From CAUZIB01 sp963578805 (GTDB lineage Bacteria > Acidobacteriota > Vicinamibacteria > Vicinamibacterales > UBA8438): 64,000 nt of DNA. The DNA lies in the NCBI GenBank assembly GCA_963578805.1, contig CAUZDY010000003.1, positions 62,001 through 126,000 of the forward strand. Direction: 5' to 3'. Numbering within the stretch: the first letter of the stretch is position 1; every line of letters starts with the position of its first letter. The notes beneath the pieces are model-generated. The model saw nothing but the letters and a program-made list of their open reading frames with translations, was not told the origin of the DNA and ran no database searches. Below are positions 34,547 through 44,302 of this stretch, in pieces. The position numbers and the translations under genes are program-made.

Positions 34547-35845
34547 ATGAATTTCCTGAAAAACAGAGAAAGATCCACTATTACAGTGGCACCTCTTTCG
34601 ATTATTGCCCATCTCGTTCTCGCCGGGTGCGCCGGACCTGCCTCCGAACCTGTGCCTGATGTGGTTGGAGTCACCGTGTTCGAAGGAGCACGAGTCATCG
34701 TGGGCGACGGAAGTGACCCGATCGAGAATGCGACCTTCGTGGTGGACGACACGCAGCTCGTCCAGGTCGGTCGAAGCGGCGAGGTCGAGGTTCCTGAGGG
34801 TGCGACGCATATCGACTTGACCGGTCAAACTGTCATTCCAGCCCTCATCGACACGCACACGCACCTCAGCCGAACCCGCCACGAACTGATTGAAGACCTC
34901 CAGCGCAAGGCCTACTATGGTGTCGGTGCGGTGATGAGCCTGGGTCAGGACACCGGGGAGCTGCCATTTTCGATTCGCGAAGAGACCATCCTGAACGCCG
35001 CCCGATTTAGGACGGCCGGACGTGGCCTCACGCGCCCGGAACCAGGACGCTCAGACATCCCGTACTGGATCGACACCGAAGAGGAGGCCCGCCAGGCTGT
35101 TCAGGAGCTAGCCGCGCAAGAGGTCGACCTGGTCAAGATCTGGGTCGACGACCGGAACGGTCAGTACGAAAAGCTCACGCCGGAGCTCTACGGTGCAGTC
35201 ATCAATGAAGCTCACCAGCACGGGCTCCGCGTCACCGCACATATCTTTTCACTGGACGATGCCAAGGGTCTCCTACAGGCCGGCATCGATGCGTTCGCGC
35301 ACGGTGTGAGGGATATGGAAATCGACGAGGAAGGTCTCATGCTATTTCTCGACTCGGATGTCGTACTCGTTCCCAATCTACCAAACCGGGGCGTCGCCGA
35401 GGATCTGTCCTGGCTGAGCGACACCATCCCGTCGGCCGAACTCGAAGAGCTTCAGGCGGCAACAGTCGACCGGCCAGACGCGCAAGAGGTATTTCGTATT
35501 CAGGCGAACAATTTGGCCACACTCCATTCGGCTGGGGTCCGGATTGCCTTCGGAACTGATGGTAACTCAGCCTGGGCTCCCCACGTGGAGATGGCCGACA
35601 TGGTGCATGCGGGAATGACACCTCATGACGTGATCGTAGCCGCCACTAGTAACTCGGCTGAGCTGCTTGGACTCAGTGACGCTGGGACGCTGGAAGCCGG
35701 AAAGAGTGCCGACTTCGTCGTACTGTCGGCGAATCCGCTCAATGACATCACGAACACCCGCCAAATCACCGACGTGTATCTTCGCGGAGAACCTGTCGAC
35801 CGGACCGGGCTAAGCGCTGCCTGGACGGGCCAAATAAGGCCGTGA
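34547..35845 (+). CDS. amidohydrolase family lipoprotein
   Basis: 432 residues from ATG 34547 (GGAG 6-7 bases upstream). A lipobox, VLAGC (Cys about 28), follows a hydrophobic stretch, so the protein is lipid-anchored. The metal site is that of the imidazolonepropionase/prolidase-type branch: DTHTHL (HxH), TAHIF, FAHGV and FGTDGNS with the catalytic Asp. Metal-dependent hydrolysis of a C-N bond in a peptide-like or cyclic amide compound is expected; substrate unknown. No partner gene. The C-terminal SADFVVLSANPL is the usual beta-sandwich close. Confidence 0.9.
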   Translation: MNFLKNRERSTITVAPLSIIAHLVLAGCAGPASEPVPDVVGVTVFEGARVIVGDGSDPIENATFVVDDTQLVQVGRSGEVEVPEGATHIDLTGQTVIPALIDTHTHLSRTRHELIEDLQRKAYYGVGAVMSLGQDTGELPFSIREETILNAARFRTAGRGLTRPEPGRSDIPYWIDTEEEARQAVQELAAQEVDLVKIWVDDRNGQYEKLTPELYGAVINEAHQHGLRVTAHIFSLDDAKGLLQAGIDAFAHGVRDMEIDEEGLMLFLDSDVVLVPNLPNRGVAEDLSWLSDTIPSAELEELQAATVDRPDAQEVFRIQANNLATLHSAGVRIAFGTDGNSAWAPHVEMADMVHAGMTPHDVIVAATSNSAELLGLSDAGTLEAGKSADFVVLSANPLNDITNTRQITDVYLRGEPVDRTGLSAAWTGQIRP

Positions 35846-36069
35846 CAAGGTAAGGTCAAACAACGGCACCTGTCCATTTCACTGAAACTGTGACCACCCA
35901 ACAGTAGGATGGTGCCGCTTGCACAACAGAGTAACCTGAAGGGGCCGATAGGTGCCGTCGACGGGATCGACCCGCAGGTGCGAAGGCGATGACTGAGTAT
36001 GGGGAAACGACACGGAGTCTCCTCGTTGGCCATCTTGAATCCGCAGCCGTGTATACAGGAGAAAAGAGA

Positions 36070-37227
36070 ATGAGGACAAATCAGTTCACTTTGTGGAAGT
36101 GTGGGCGGTTAGCGCTTGCCTCGATGGCGCTGTTTGTCTTGATCGCATGCGGTGAAGCCGAGACCCCGGGCCCAGACGCGGACATGGAAGCCGCAACGGT
36201 GGACGCTGGAATGACGAGCGACTTTGTGTCGCGGCCTCTGCCGAACCCGACTGGCGAGGTCCTTACCCAGTGGGGGGACTTTCCCGAGGGCCGGGAGTGG
36301 GGGTCGACGGCCGGCATCGATATCGGACCCGATGGACACGTATGGATGTATGACCGGTGCGGAGCCGCTGGTCTGGGCGGTGGTTGCGAGGCCAATTCTG
36401 ATCTCGATCCGGTCTTCAAGTTCGACCGACACACGGGCGAGATCTTGGCGAACTTTGGCGCCGGACTCTTCGTGACCCCTCACGGTTTTCACGTGGACGA
36501 CGATGGAAACGTCTGGGTGACCGACTTCGCCGGGAACGAAGCCGGAACGAAGGGACACCAGGTAATCAAATTCACTCCCGAGGGCGAGGAGCTTCTCCGC
36601 CTGGGTGAGGCGGGTGTGCCCGGGAGCGGCCCGGGACAGCTTAACCAGCCGTGCGATGTGATCACCGCCCCGAACGGCGACATCTTCGTCTCCGATGGTC
36701 ACAACGGCCAGAGCCCGGATCCACCCGAGGGTTCGACCGGTCGGATCCTGAAGTTCGACAGTGAGGGAAACTTCATCAAGGAGTGGGGCGAGATCGGTTT
36801 CCGGCCGGGGCAGTTCCGCACCCCGCACGCCATGGAATTCGACTCACAGGGTCGCCTGTACGTCGCCGACCGCGGCAACCACCGCATTCAGGTCTTTGAC
36901 CAGGAAGGCGAGTTGCTTGATATCTATACGCAGTACAGTCGGATTAGTGGCCTCTTCATCACCGCAGATGACACCCTCTACGCGATCGATTCGGAGTCAC
37001 AGGAGGGCAATCACTACGGCTGGATGAACGGCGTTCGCATCGGACCTGCTGGTGAGGACCGTGTGACCGGTTTCATTCCCCCACACATTCCAGTCGAAGG
37101 CCGCGTGCTCCAGGGACTCGCGGGCGAGGGCATTGCCGTTGACGAGGACGGTAACGTGTTCGTCGCCGAGGGACCCGCCTCTCGACCATTTGCCGGGGGT
37201 GGGCTCACCAAATACGTCGTACGTTAG
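36070..37227 (+). CDS. NHL-repeat beta-propeller lipoprotein
   Basis: 385 residues from ATG 36070, AGGAG 9 bases upstream. Lipobox LIAC (Cys about 23) then an acidic linker. About six NHL blades follow: GIDIGPDGHVWMYDRC, FHVDDDGNVWVTDFAGN, DVITAPNGDIFVSDGHN, AMEFDSQGRLYVADRGNHRIQ and the last GIAVDEDGNVFVAEG. The order is seen in the propeller of peptidyl-alpha-hydroxyglycine alpha-amidating lyase and in many secreted NHL proteins, but no zinc-site pattern was checked. Likely a periplasmic scaffold or lyase. The strong hairpin 54 bases downstream may terminate the transcript. Confidence 0.85.
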   Translation: MRTNQFTLWKCGRLALASMALFVLIACGEAETPGPDADMEAATVDAGMTSDFVSRPLPNPTGEVLTQWGDFPEGREWGSTAGIDIGPDGHVWMYDRCGAAGLGGGCEANSDLDPVFKFDRHTGEILANFGAGLFVTPHGFHVDDDGNVWVTDFAGNEAGTKGHQVIKFTPEGEELLRLGEAGVPGSGPGQLNQPCDVITAPNGDIFVSDGHNGQSPDPPEGSTGRILKFDSEGNFIKEWGEIGFRPGQFRTPHAMEFDSQGRLYVADRGNHRIQVFDQEGELLDIYTQYSRISGLFITADDTLYAIDSESQEGNHYGWMNGVRIGPAGEDRVTGFIPPHIPVEGRVLQGLAGEGIAVDEDGNVFVAEGPASRPFAGGGLTKYVVR

Positions 37228-37280
37228 GGCAGCTCGTGCCATCCAGGAGAGACCTGGGAGGCTGCTATCAGCTTTCTCGT

Positions 37281-37322
37281 CTGGCGGCGCACACATCCAG
37301 CGAGATGAATGTGCGCCGCCAG
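37281..37322 (+). terminator. strong inverted repeat downstream of the NHL gene, possible terminator or RNA structure
   Basis: A perfect 13-base inverted repeat, CTGGCGGCGCACA (37281-37293) with TGTGCGCCGCCAG (37310-37322), encloses a 16-base loop. It lies 54 bases after the NHL gene stop and 198 before the BON gene. No clean T-run follows (TCTTTATT at about 37333), so a Rho-independent terminator is not certain; it is palindromic and could equally act on the other strand. Confidence 0.55.
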
Positions 37323-37519
37323 CGCACCCGTGTCTTTATTAATTGTCCTCCTTGCGGGACACTGCCCTATCCACAAGCACCGTACCCTGTCGAAATCTCA
37401 CCACTGTCCTGATCTCAAGGTCGTAACGTCGCTGGCACGCCGCTTGCTTCTATCAGAATCTGTGAATCGGCCGTCGGCGAGAGTCGCCGCAGACCTGATG
37501 AACAGGGGAGGCTAACACC

Positions 37520-38053
37520 ATGCGTGCTCGTCTTACAGCCGTCGTTGCGATCGTGGCACTAAGCTCGGTTCCTGCCTTTGCAGAAACATTGCAGGTGTTC
37601 AAAGAGATTCAGAAGCAGATTAACCACTACGCCTACTTCACGGTCTTCGACAACGTCAACGTGGGAATCGATGAGATCGGGGTGGTCACCCTCACCGGCA
37701 GCGTCACGAACCCGTTCAAGAAGAGAGCCATAGAGAAACGGGTTGGCAATGTGGACGCGGTCTTCGCGGTAGACAATCAGATCGAGGTCCTCCCATTGTC
37801 ACGATTCGACAACCGCCTACGGTATCAGGTGGCCCGCGCCATCTACGGACACCCGTCGTTGGGTCAATACGTCAGGGCGTATCCCTCGATTAATATCGTC
37901 GTGAAGCGAGGGCACGTGACCCTGGCCGGTGTGGTGAACACGAAAAGTGATGAGATGATCGCACTCTCGCAGGTGAGACGTCTCGGTGCTTTCTCGGTAA
38001 CCAGCGAGCTAAGGACCAGCGCTGAGGCAGCGGCCGAGTTGGAGCGTCTGTGA
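37520..38053 (+). CDS. periplasmic protein with two BON domains
   Basis: 177 residues; signal peptide about 1-21 (PAFAE). Two BON repeats, about 26-90 (INHYAYFTVFDNVNVGIDEIGVVTLTGSV) and about 95-165 (VARAIYGHP..., INIVVKRGHVTLAGVV). BON domains bind phospholipid or membrane surfaces, as in OsmY and DolP, and usually protect the envelope under stress. A strong AGGGGAGG lies 7 bases before the ATG. It stands alone, so induction by stress cannot be told from the sequence. Confidence 0.92.
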   Translation: MRARLTAVVAIVALSSVPAFAETLQVFKEIQKQINHYAYFTVFDNVNVGIDEIGVVTLTGSVTNPFKKRAIEKRVGNVDAVFAVDNQIEVLPLSRFDNRLRYQVARAIYGHPSLGQYVRAYPSINIVVKRGHVTLAGVVNTKSDEMIALSQVRRLGAFSVTSELRTSAEAAAELERL

Positions 38054-38298
38054 CAAGTCCGGACGACAAGACGGGTTGTACCACCTGCCGCCGTGTCCTG
38101 ATGTGAGCACAACCACCGGTGATTTTCGCCTCATCTGAACTCGACAAGGCGAGCGCATCCGTCACCTACAGCCCACTCACTCAGTCTCGTTCCGGCGCCG
38201 TAGCCTCGAGGGCCGTTATTGTTGCATGATGGTGGTGGCGTCTGTCACGCTGCCACCGTCATATGACCGAGGCGCTCCGATTTTAACTGTCGCGCTGG

Positions 38299-39741
38299 GT
38301 GTTCCTCCGTCTCGTCAGTCTCACGTATCTCTTGGCGTTCGGCTCGCTTGCATCCCAGATCACCGGGCTCATCGGCACCGACGGACTGCTCCCCGTGGAT
38401 GTCTTTCTACAACGGGGGCAAGAGTTTTACGGCGGACGTGCCTACTACCTCCTTCCGACGCTACTGTGGATCTCCACCAGCGATATAGCCCTACAAATCC
38501 TCTGCTGGGGCGGCATGGGCCTGGCAGTGCTCGCGATGGTGGGGGTCACTCCGGTTGTGACTTTCTCACTACTGTGGCTGTTCTACCTCTCTCTGGCCGT
38601 AGGAGGTCAGACCTTTCTCTCGTTTCAGTGGGACACACTGCTACTCGAGACCGGTCTTCTGGCCTGTCTGTATGCGCCGATCGGATGGCTGCCCGGCATC
38701 GCAACGGAACGGCGTGCGTCGACCTTGATCCGCTGGCTGCTCTGGGTACTAGCGTTCAAGGTGACGTTTCTCTCCGGTGTCACAAAGTTGGTCAGTGGAG
38801 ACGAAACATGGCGCACTCTCACCGCGCTTACGTTTCACTACCAAACCCAGCCGATCCCTGCCTGGACCAGCTGGTTTGCCCATCAACTCCCGCTGTCGAT
38901 TCAGCAGGCGTCGGCCGTCGGCATGCTTGGTATCGAGATCGTCGTGCCTTTCTTCATCTTGGTCCCGGCCCGGCTACGGTGGATGAGACGACTGGCGTGC
39001 GGGTTTCTCTGTCTGTTACAGATCGCGATTGCCGCCACCGGTAACTACGGCTTCTTCAACCTGTTGGCCTGTGCACTCTATCTGACACTGCTCGACGACG
39101 GTCACATCGGCCCCTTACTTCCGAATCGCCTCGTCGACATGGCCCGGACGCGAGGTGCCTTTCTCGTCGAACCGATTCCGTGGAGAGTGACCTTAGCCTG
39201 TGCCACGCTCCTCATCGGCACGATGAGTGGTCTCACTCTCTGGCGCGAGGCCACCTATACTCGCCCGCACGCCGATTGGTCAAACCGTCTAGTGAGTCTT
39301 GTGCGTCCGACACGCTCGATTAACGGCTATGGTCTGTTCCGAACGATGACGACCGAGCGACCCGAAATCATCATTGAGGGAACGCACGACGGTCAGCAGT
39401 GGACAGAGTACGCGTTTCGGTGGAAGCCTGGAGACCCCAATCGACGACCGGCATTCGTACAACCGCACATGCCCCGACTGGACTGGCTGATGTGGTTCGC
39501 TGCTCTTGATCCTCTTAGCCATCAGCACTGGCTGGGACCTCTGGTCGAACACCTGCTTACGGGATCACCGACCATCGTCGCGCTTCTGGCCGACGACCCG
39601 TTTCCCGATACCCCACCCCGGCTTGTCAGGATGGCCGTTTACGATTACCGCTTTACAACACTTGAGGAAAGCCTCGAAACGGGATATTGGTGGCAACGAG
39701 AGTTTCGGTCCTACCTAACAGAACCGATGTCTCTACCATAG
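38299..39741 (+). CDS. lipase maturation factor (LMF1)-family membrane protein
   Basis: 480 residues. Six or so membrane helices in the first 290 residues, with the family pattern FLRLVSLTYLLAFGSL, GTDGLLPV, GGQTFLSFQWDTLLLETGLLA and NYGFFNLL, then a soluble C-terminal domain (WTEYAFRWKPGDPNRRPAFVQPHMPRLDWLMWFAAL). LMF proteins in animals fold lipases in the ER; bacterial relatives are uncharacterised envelope proteins. The annotated GTG at 38299 begins mid-helix; a CTG at 38287, after an in-frame stop at 38284, would give a slightly fuller N-terminus (SRWVFLRL), so the start is uncertain. Confidence 0.82.
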   Translation: MFLRLVSLTYLLAFGSLASQITGLIGTDGLLPVDVFLQRGQEFYGGRAYYLLPTLLWISTSDIALQILCWGGMGLAVLAMVGVTPVVTFSLLWLFYLSLAVGGQTFLSFQWDTLLLETGLLACLYAPIGWLPGIATERRASTLIRWLLWVLAFKVTFLSGVTKLVSGDETWRTLTALTFHYQTQPIPAWTSWFAHQLPLSIQQASAVGMLGIEIVVPFFILVPARLRWMRRLACGFLCLLQIAIAATGNYGFFNLLACALYLTLLDDGHIGPLLPNRLVDMARTRGAFLVEPIPWRVTLACATLLIGTMSGLTLWREATYTRPHADWSNRLVSLVRPTRSINGYGLFRTMTTERPEIIIEGTHDGQQWTEYAFRWKPGDPNRRPAFVQPHMPRLDWLMWFAALDPLSHQHWLGPLVEHLLTGSPTIVALLADDPFPDTPPRLVRMAVYDYRFTTLEESLETGYWWQREFRSYLTEPMSLP

Positions 39742-39798
39742 AGGCCAAACACGGTAAACTACACCCACGTGGGGACCGGTCAGAGAAAGGAACGTACC

Positions 39799-41559
39799 AT
39801 GCGTCATCATTCGCCAACACCGATGATTCTCGGATGTGCCGTCATCGCGGTGACGTGGGTGGTCACCCTCGGTGGCCAGTACTCGCTCACAGTCAATGAG
39901 GATCGCCTGATCAACGCGCAGAACGAACCGCAGAACTGGCTCCTCATGAACGGAGACTACGGATCAATGCGCTACTCCAAGCTGACGCAGATCAACCAAG
40001 ACAACGTGAGCGATCTACGAATGGTTTGGGCACTAGCACTCGGCGGGATGCAGGACGTCGGACAAAATGGCCCCGAAGCCGAACTCAACCCATTGATCGA
40101 CAACGGCTTCATGTACACGTCCGATGGCTGGGGGACAGTCTACAAGATCGACGCGCGAAATCCAGACTACGGCAAGCTCCTCTGGGTCGCTGACGCTGGT
40201 GTGGACCATGAGGGCAACACTTCACGTAGCCGCGGAATCGCACTCTGGGAAGAGAGCGTCCTGGCCAACCTTCCGGATGGAAGGGTCATTGCCATTGACC
40301 GCGAGAACGGCGAAATCATCTGGGACAAGGAAGTTGCTGTCACGAACGAGTTCGGCACTCAGGAGCGCTTCCTCACTGCCCCGTTGGTCGCCGATGGAAA
40401 GGTCCTCGTGCAGAACGGCGCCGGTGACGGCGGCACACGGGGCTGGGTAGCGGCACTCGATGTCGATACCGGTGAGGAACTCTGGCGCTGGTATGTCGTT
40501 CCCGAGCCTGGACAACCGGGCAGCGAGACATGGAAAGACGACCACAACGCCTGGAAGACAGGAGGGGGCGGAATCTGGCAGACCGGGTCATACGACCCAG
40601 AAACAAACCTGTATATCGTTGGCACCGGGAACCCTGTCCCGGCCTACGATGCCGAATTTCGGCCGGGCGACAACTTGTTCACCAACTCGGCCGTGGCGCT
40701 CGATGTCGATACAGGCGAGCCAGCATGGCACTTCCAGTACACACCAAACGACTCGTGGGACTACGACGAGGTCGGTGTCCACATGCTGTATGACATCGAA
40801 ATCGATGGTCGACTACGTAAGTCTGTGGCCCACTTTGGACGGAACGGCTTCTTCTATACGCTCGATCGAACGACTGGCGCGTTCATCAAGGCCGAACAGT
40901 ATGTCAACGACCTTAACTGGACCGCCGGCATCGACCCTGTCACGGGGAAACCGGTCGACTACGATCCGAACCTTGACGTGCAGATCTACAATCCAGAGGC
41001 GCGCGCAATGCGCAGTGACCGTGACCGGATGAAGCGCGCCTGCCCGACATGGCACGGTGGTGTTGCCCATCAGCCAATCGCGTTCAACCCGATCAAGCAA
41101 ATCGCGTACGGCGTCGGCACTGAAGGGTGCTTCTCCCAGAATGGAGCCGAGATGGCCTCGCTCTCTCCAGAAGGCGGTCTCGACCGCCAGGCGAGCGAGC
41201 GCCGAGAATACACCAGTGAGCTGTACTACGGTGCGGTTACAGCCTTCGACGCAGTGAACCACAACGTCATCGCAAAAGCGGTCACCGATATCGAAGTGCG
41301 ATCCGGAATCATCAGCACGGCTGGTGGTCTTGTTTTCACGGCGCTCCAGGACGGCTGGGTCATCGCCTACGATGACGAGACGCTTCAGGAGCTGTGGCGC
41401 TTCAATGTAGGAACGCCGCTCAAAGGCGCCCCAGTTACCTATGCGATCGGCCCGAGGCAGTATGTCGCGGTCCAGACTAGCGGGCGTCACCTGCACCCGG
41501 TGAACTACGACGGGCTTGAGAACTCGAGCTATCTGTTCGTGTTTGCGCTGGACGAATAG
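39799..41559 (+). CDS. secreted PQQ-dependent quinoprotein dehydrogenase (alcohol-dehydrogenase type)
   Basis: 586 residues from ATG 39799 (AAAGGA upstream), signal peptide about 1-26. The mature start NWLLMNGDYGSMRYSKLTQI and blades GDNLFTNSAVALDVDTGEPAWHF and PNDSWDYDEV are classic for PQQ alcohol/methanol-type dehydrogenases, with Trp-docking blades all round. It oxidises an alcohol or aldehyde in the periplasm, giving electrons to cytochrome c. No CxxCH haem motif is inside it, so the separate cytochrome gene next to it (convergent, 22 bases away) is the probable electron partner. Confidence 0.9.
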   Translation: MRHHSPTPMILGCAVIAVTWVVTLGGQYSLTVNEDRLINAQNEPQNWLLMNGDYGSMRYSKLTQINQDNVSDLRMVWALALGGMQDVGQNGPEAELNPLIDNGFMYTSDGWGTVYKIDARNPDYGKLLWVADAGVDHEGNTSRSRGIALWEESVLANLPDGRVIAIDRENGEIIWDKEVAVTNEFGTQERFLTAPLVADGKVLVQNGAGDGGTRGWVAALDVDTGEELWRWYVVPEPGQPGSETWKDDHNAWKTGGGGIWQTGSYDPETNLYIVGTGNPVPAYDAEFRPGDNLFTNSAVALDVDTGEPAWHFQYTPNDSWDYDEVGVHMLYDIEIDGRLRKSVAHFGRNGFFYTLDRTTGAFIKAEQYVNDLNWTAGIDPVTGKPVDYDPNLDVQIYNPEARAMRSDRDRMKRACPTWHGGVAHQPIAFNPIKQIAYGVGTEGCFSQNGAEMASLSPEGGLDRQASERREYTSELYYGAVTAFDAVNHNVIAKAVTDIEVRSGIISTAGGLVFTALQDGWVIAYDDETLQELWRFNVGTPLKGAPVTYAIGPRQYVAVQTSGRHLHPVNYDGLENSSYLFVFALDE

Positions 41560-41581
41560 GCGACTCGGCGTGAGGTAATGC

Positions 41582-42139
41582 TCATCGAGCGAACTCGCCG
41601 CACGCATCGACATCTGAGCCCCAGAACTCGATGCAGGCGGCGCGATCCATCGGCCCCTGGCCAATCACCTTGGTAAACAGGAAGTCGGTGAGGCGCTCCA
41701 CCTCTCGCTGCTGCAGAGTGGCCGCTGGGTCGAACAGCTCCAGGTTCATCCGTCGAAGATCCGCTCTCGTCCGTCCGAGACACCGATCGTCCTCATAAGC
41801 GCGACGGTCAAAGGCCGGCATGCTGCGCCCGGGAAGGCCACACTTGATAACGAAGATTACTTGATCCCGGTTGAGCTCGCTGAGCCGTAGGTTCGCACCA
41901 TCCGGCATCTGGTTGTTCATCCTGCGGCCGTCACCCGCCCAGCCGTGACAGGCTTGACAATCGGCCTTTTGGTGATAGACACGCATACCTGCCGAAATAT
42001 TTCGCTCGCTCGGCGCCTCACTTTGGGCACCAAATCCAGTCGAGACAACCATTGCACTCCCGGCCACTAGCAGGCCAAAAAGGTAGCTCTGGCGCCACCG
42101 CCTTACCGCTCGCCGACCGTGCCCAGTGCGGATAGTCAC
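41582..42139 (-). CDS. secreted class I cytochrome c
   Basis: 185 residues, GTG start. A twin-arginine-like basic start (GRRAVRRWRQSY) precedes a hydrophobic signal (FGLLVAGSAMVV, about 21-32). Haem is bound at CQACH (about 62-66), with Met in GRSMPAF as the likely sixth ligand. The C-terminal tail holds four further cysteines (CGLP, RCLG, AACIEF, DACGEF), which may form disulfides. It faces the PQQ dehydrogenase across 22 bases in convergent orientation; a soluble electron-acceptor role for that enzyme is inferred from proximity. Confidence 0.88.
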   Translation of the reverse strand: MTIRTGHGRRAVRRWRQSYLFGLLVAGSAMVVSTGFGAQSEAPSERNISAGMRVYHQKADCQACHGWAGDGRRMNNQMPDGANLRLSELNRDQVIFVIKCGLPGRSMPAFDRRAYEDDRCLGRTRADLRRMNLELFDPAATLQQREVERLTDFLFTKVIGQGPMDRAACIEFWGSDVDACGEFAR

Positions 42140-42205
42140 ATTCGAGAGTCTATCGCCCCGAGACGTTCAACGGAAGCCGAGGCTCGATGATCTGGCCGCC
42201 CATAC

Positions 42206-43201
42206 TCAGCGCGCTTCCCGATCTGCTCGCCTCGCTCCACGCAAGGTATTGACCATGCCGTAGTTTCCCTCGTGGCAGGCGTACTCGTACAGCGGTCCAT
42301 CCGTTCTGGACATCGGCATTTGAGCGCTCCACGGCCGCACCCATGACGTCTCATCTTCGACGGTGAACTCGTAGCGGATCGTATCGGGTTCGATTCGCGT
42401 AAAGCGCTCAACGACTCTGAGTGCGCTGCTCGACCCTCGAAACGCAGTCTTGTCGGTGTAGTTCCTCGTCTCGACGACCAGAGTGTCATCATCCCATCGT
42501 CCACGCGAGTCCCCTGGCCATTGGCGGATTAAACCTGAAACATGCGGTCGGCCATCGGTGGGGATGATCCGAACCGGGTTGTTGCTCAACTCGGGAAGCA
42601 GAACGACATACCCTGGTGTCTGGAAGATTTGATAGAGGTCGTTGTAGGGCGGCGGTATCATGGGGGGACCTTCATGATTCCACACAAGGCAGCGCTCCTG
42701 ATACGGGCGGTTTTGATAGCTGTCAAACCCCCGCATCTGGGCACGAGCAGCGGCGCGCGATTCCCCGCCAGGCGTCAAGGAAGGAATCTGACCGTCCGGG
42801 GGGTCGATGACCAAGGAAGTTCGCCGACTCGATAGCGCTTTGGGTGTCGGCGTTCTTAGCCAGGTGGAATTGTCGTAGTGAGTGGGATCGGCTTGACGGG
42901 TCTGTTGAACCCTCTCGTCATCGTCAGACGCAAACGCGCGTCTCGCCCCGAGCGGATCGACACCTTCAGCCGTCAGGATCTCTATGAGTGCAGCAAACTC
43001 TTCTTTCGTCAGAAACTCTCTTCCCGCAAAGCGCGCGGGGCGTTCCAGGGGAGTATAGGTTTGTGTCGTCCAGAACCCCTGTAAATCTGGCTTGCCGTCT
43101 GATGTACGCGGTACGGTCCACCCGTCCCCCGCTGATTGGGAGTGAACCACCGGCGCTTCCGACAACAGCACGAGGCACAACGCGAGGACGAGGCACTTCA
43201 T
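42206..43201 (-). CDS. secreted protein of the DLQGxW / SRRTSLVIDPPDG family
   Basis: 331 residues from ATG 43201, signal peptide about 1-22. Conserved blocks are GKPDLQGFWTTQTYTPLERP, SSRRTSLVIDPPDGQIPSL, YQIFQTPGYVVLL, GRPHVSG, GDSRGRWDDDTLVVETRNY, RIEPDTIRYEFTVED and YEYACHEGNYGMVNTLRGAR. The same blocks recur in two further genes at the right end of the window. These paralogous secreted proteins are frequent in acidobacterial genomes and have no known function; a lipocalin- or beta-barrel-like fold is only a guess. Located 65 bases beyond the cytochrome gene on the same strand and possibly co-transcribed. Confidence 0.75.
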   Translation of the reverse strand: MKCLVLALCLVLLSEAPVVHSQSAGDGWTVPRTSDGKPDLQGFWTTQTYTPLERPARFAGREFLTKEEFAALIEILTAEGVDPLGARRAFASDDDERVQQTRQADPTHYDNSTWLRTPTPKALSSRRTSLVIDPPDGQIPSLTPGGESRAAARAQMRGFDSYQNRPYQERCLVWNHEGPPMIPPPYNDLYQIFQTPGYVVLLPELSNNPVRIIPTDGRPHVSGLIRQWPGDSRGRWDDDTLVVETRNYTDKTAFRGSSSALRVVERFTRIEPDTIRYEFTVEDETSWVRPWSAQMPMSRTDGPLYEYACHEGNYGMVNTLRGARRADREAR

Positions 43202-43349
43202 AGCGTCAGCTCCACACACGATAATGCCACCGGGCCGGCCGCTCTTCAATACAGATCCGTGCTGAACGTTGAAGATCACCGCAATCTATACACCGCCCAG
43301 CACCAGCGCAAACAGGACTTCGACCAGCACAGCAGAATAGCCACGCTCC

Positions 43350-44252
43350 CTATTCCAACTCGTCGTAGATGGCCCGAATCGCGGCTTCTCTGCGTGTTGA
43401 CGCGTAACTAGGATAACGGGTGCTGAGGTCAATCGAAGCAACGGCCTCGTCGGCGCTCTGTCCGGCGGCCATGGCCGACTGGACGGCTGCAAGGAAGTCA
43501 GCCGTGAACTGTTGATACTCGCGAAGGTCGCTCCAGGTCGTTACCGGAATGTGCCCAGGAACAATCGTGTCGACGTTCTGGATCCCGGCGAGTACTCGTT
43601 CCAACGTCTGCGGGAACTCCACACCGCTGCCGCCGTTGTTTCGGTCGAGGAACGGCGCATCACGCCAGGGAAACATGTCGCCGGCCTGTAAGACCCGCAG
43701 GGCCGGATAGACGATGAACGTGTCCCCATCGGTATGACCTCGACCGAAGTAGTAAAGCTCAAGGCGGTCGTCACCCGCGCCAAGTGTCAGTCGCTCCGAG
43801 TACGTCTGCTTCGGTAAATATCGCGTATTCTCACCTTGAAAAGCGTCCATGCGCATCATGTTGGCCTTGGTGTTTTCGTGCGCGACGATCTCAACCGACT
43901 CTGGGAAAAAGGCGTTACTGCCGTTGTGGTCGCCATGGGTGTGTGTGTTGATGATCCTAGTTACCGGCTTGTCGGTGATGGTCCGAACACGATCGAGAAT
44001 GACCTGTCCCCATCCCGAGAGCTTAGTATCGACAATCGTCACACCCTCGTCGGTGATGAAGACCCCGGTGTTGCCGCCGCTGAAGGCCTCGCGGTTGGTC
44101 GGGCTCGAACCGGTGATAACGTACAGGTTGCCCCTGACCTGCTCGATCTGTGCCGCGTCTAGTGCCGCTTGCTCCAGCGATTGACTTGAACCTAGAGCTA
44201 TCGACAACCCACCAACAAGAATGACTGCGCCCAGCGTGATAGCTCGTTTCAT
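43350..44252 (-). CDS. secreted metallo-beta-lactamase-fold hydrolase
   Basis: 300 residues from ATG 44252, with GGAGGGG directly upstream. A signal peptide (about 1-24) precedes the MBL site: NTHTHGDHNGSN (HxHxDH, about 102-108), GRGHTDGD and IVPGHIPVTT. A second zinc-binding Asp follows. The subgroup resembles bacterial secreted SoxH/quinoprotein-relay-like enzymes (COG0491). The substrate is a thioester, ester or lactone; not identifiable. The signal fits the periplasmic metabolism theme of the region. Confidence 0.88.
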   Translation of the reverse strand: MKRAITLGAVILVGGLSIALGSSQSLEQAALDAAQIEQVRGNLYVITGSSPTNREAFSGGNTGVFITDEGVTIVDTKLSGWGQVILDRVRTITDKPVTRIINTHTHGDHNGSNAFFPESVEIVAHENTKANMMRMDAFQGENTRYLPKQTYSERLTLGAGDDRLELYYFGRGHTDGDTFIVYPALRVLQAGDMFPWRDAPFLDRNNGGSGVEFPQTLERVLAGIQNVDTIVPGHIPVTTWSDLREYQQFTADFLAAVQSAMAAGQSADEAVASIDLSTRYPSYASTRREAAIRAIYDELE

Positions 44253-44302
44253 AACCCCTCCGTAGAATCGATATCCGTCGGACTCGCTGGCTTCGTCTCG
44301 GC

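Noticed and set aside
40813..41664. Minus-strand open frame of 283 codons
   Set aside because: Shadow of the PQQ dehydrogenase, whose blades are continuous in the plus frame.
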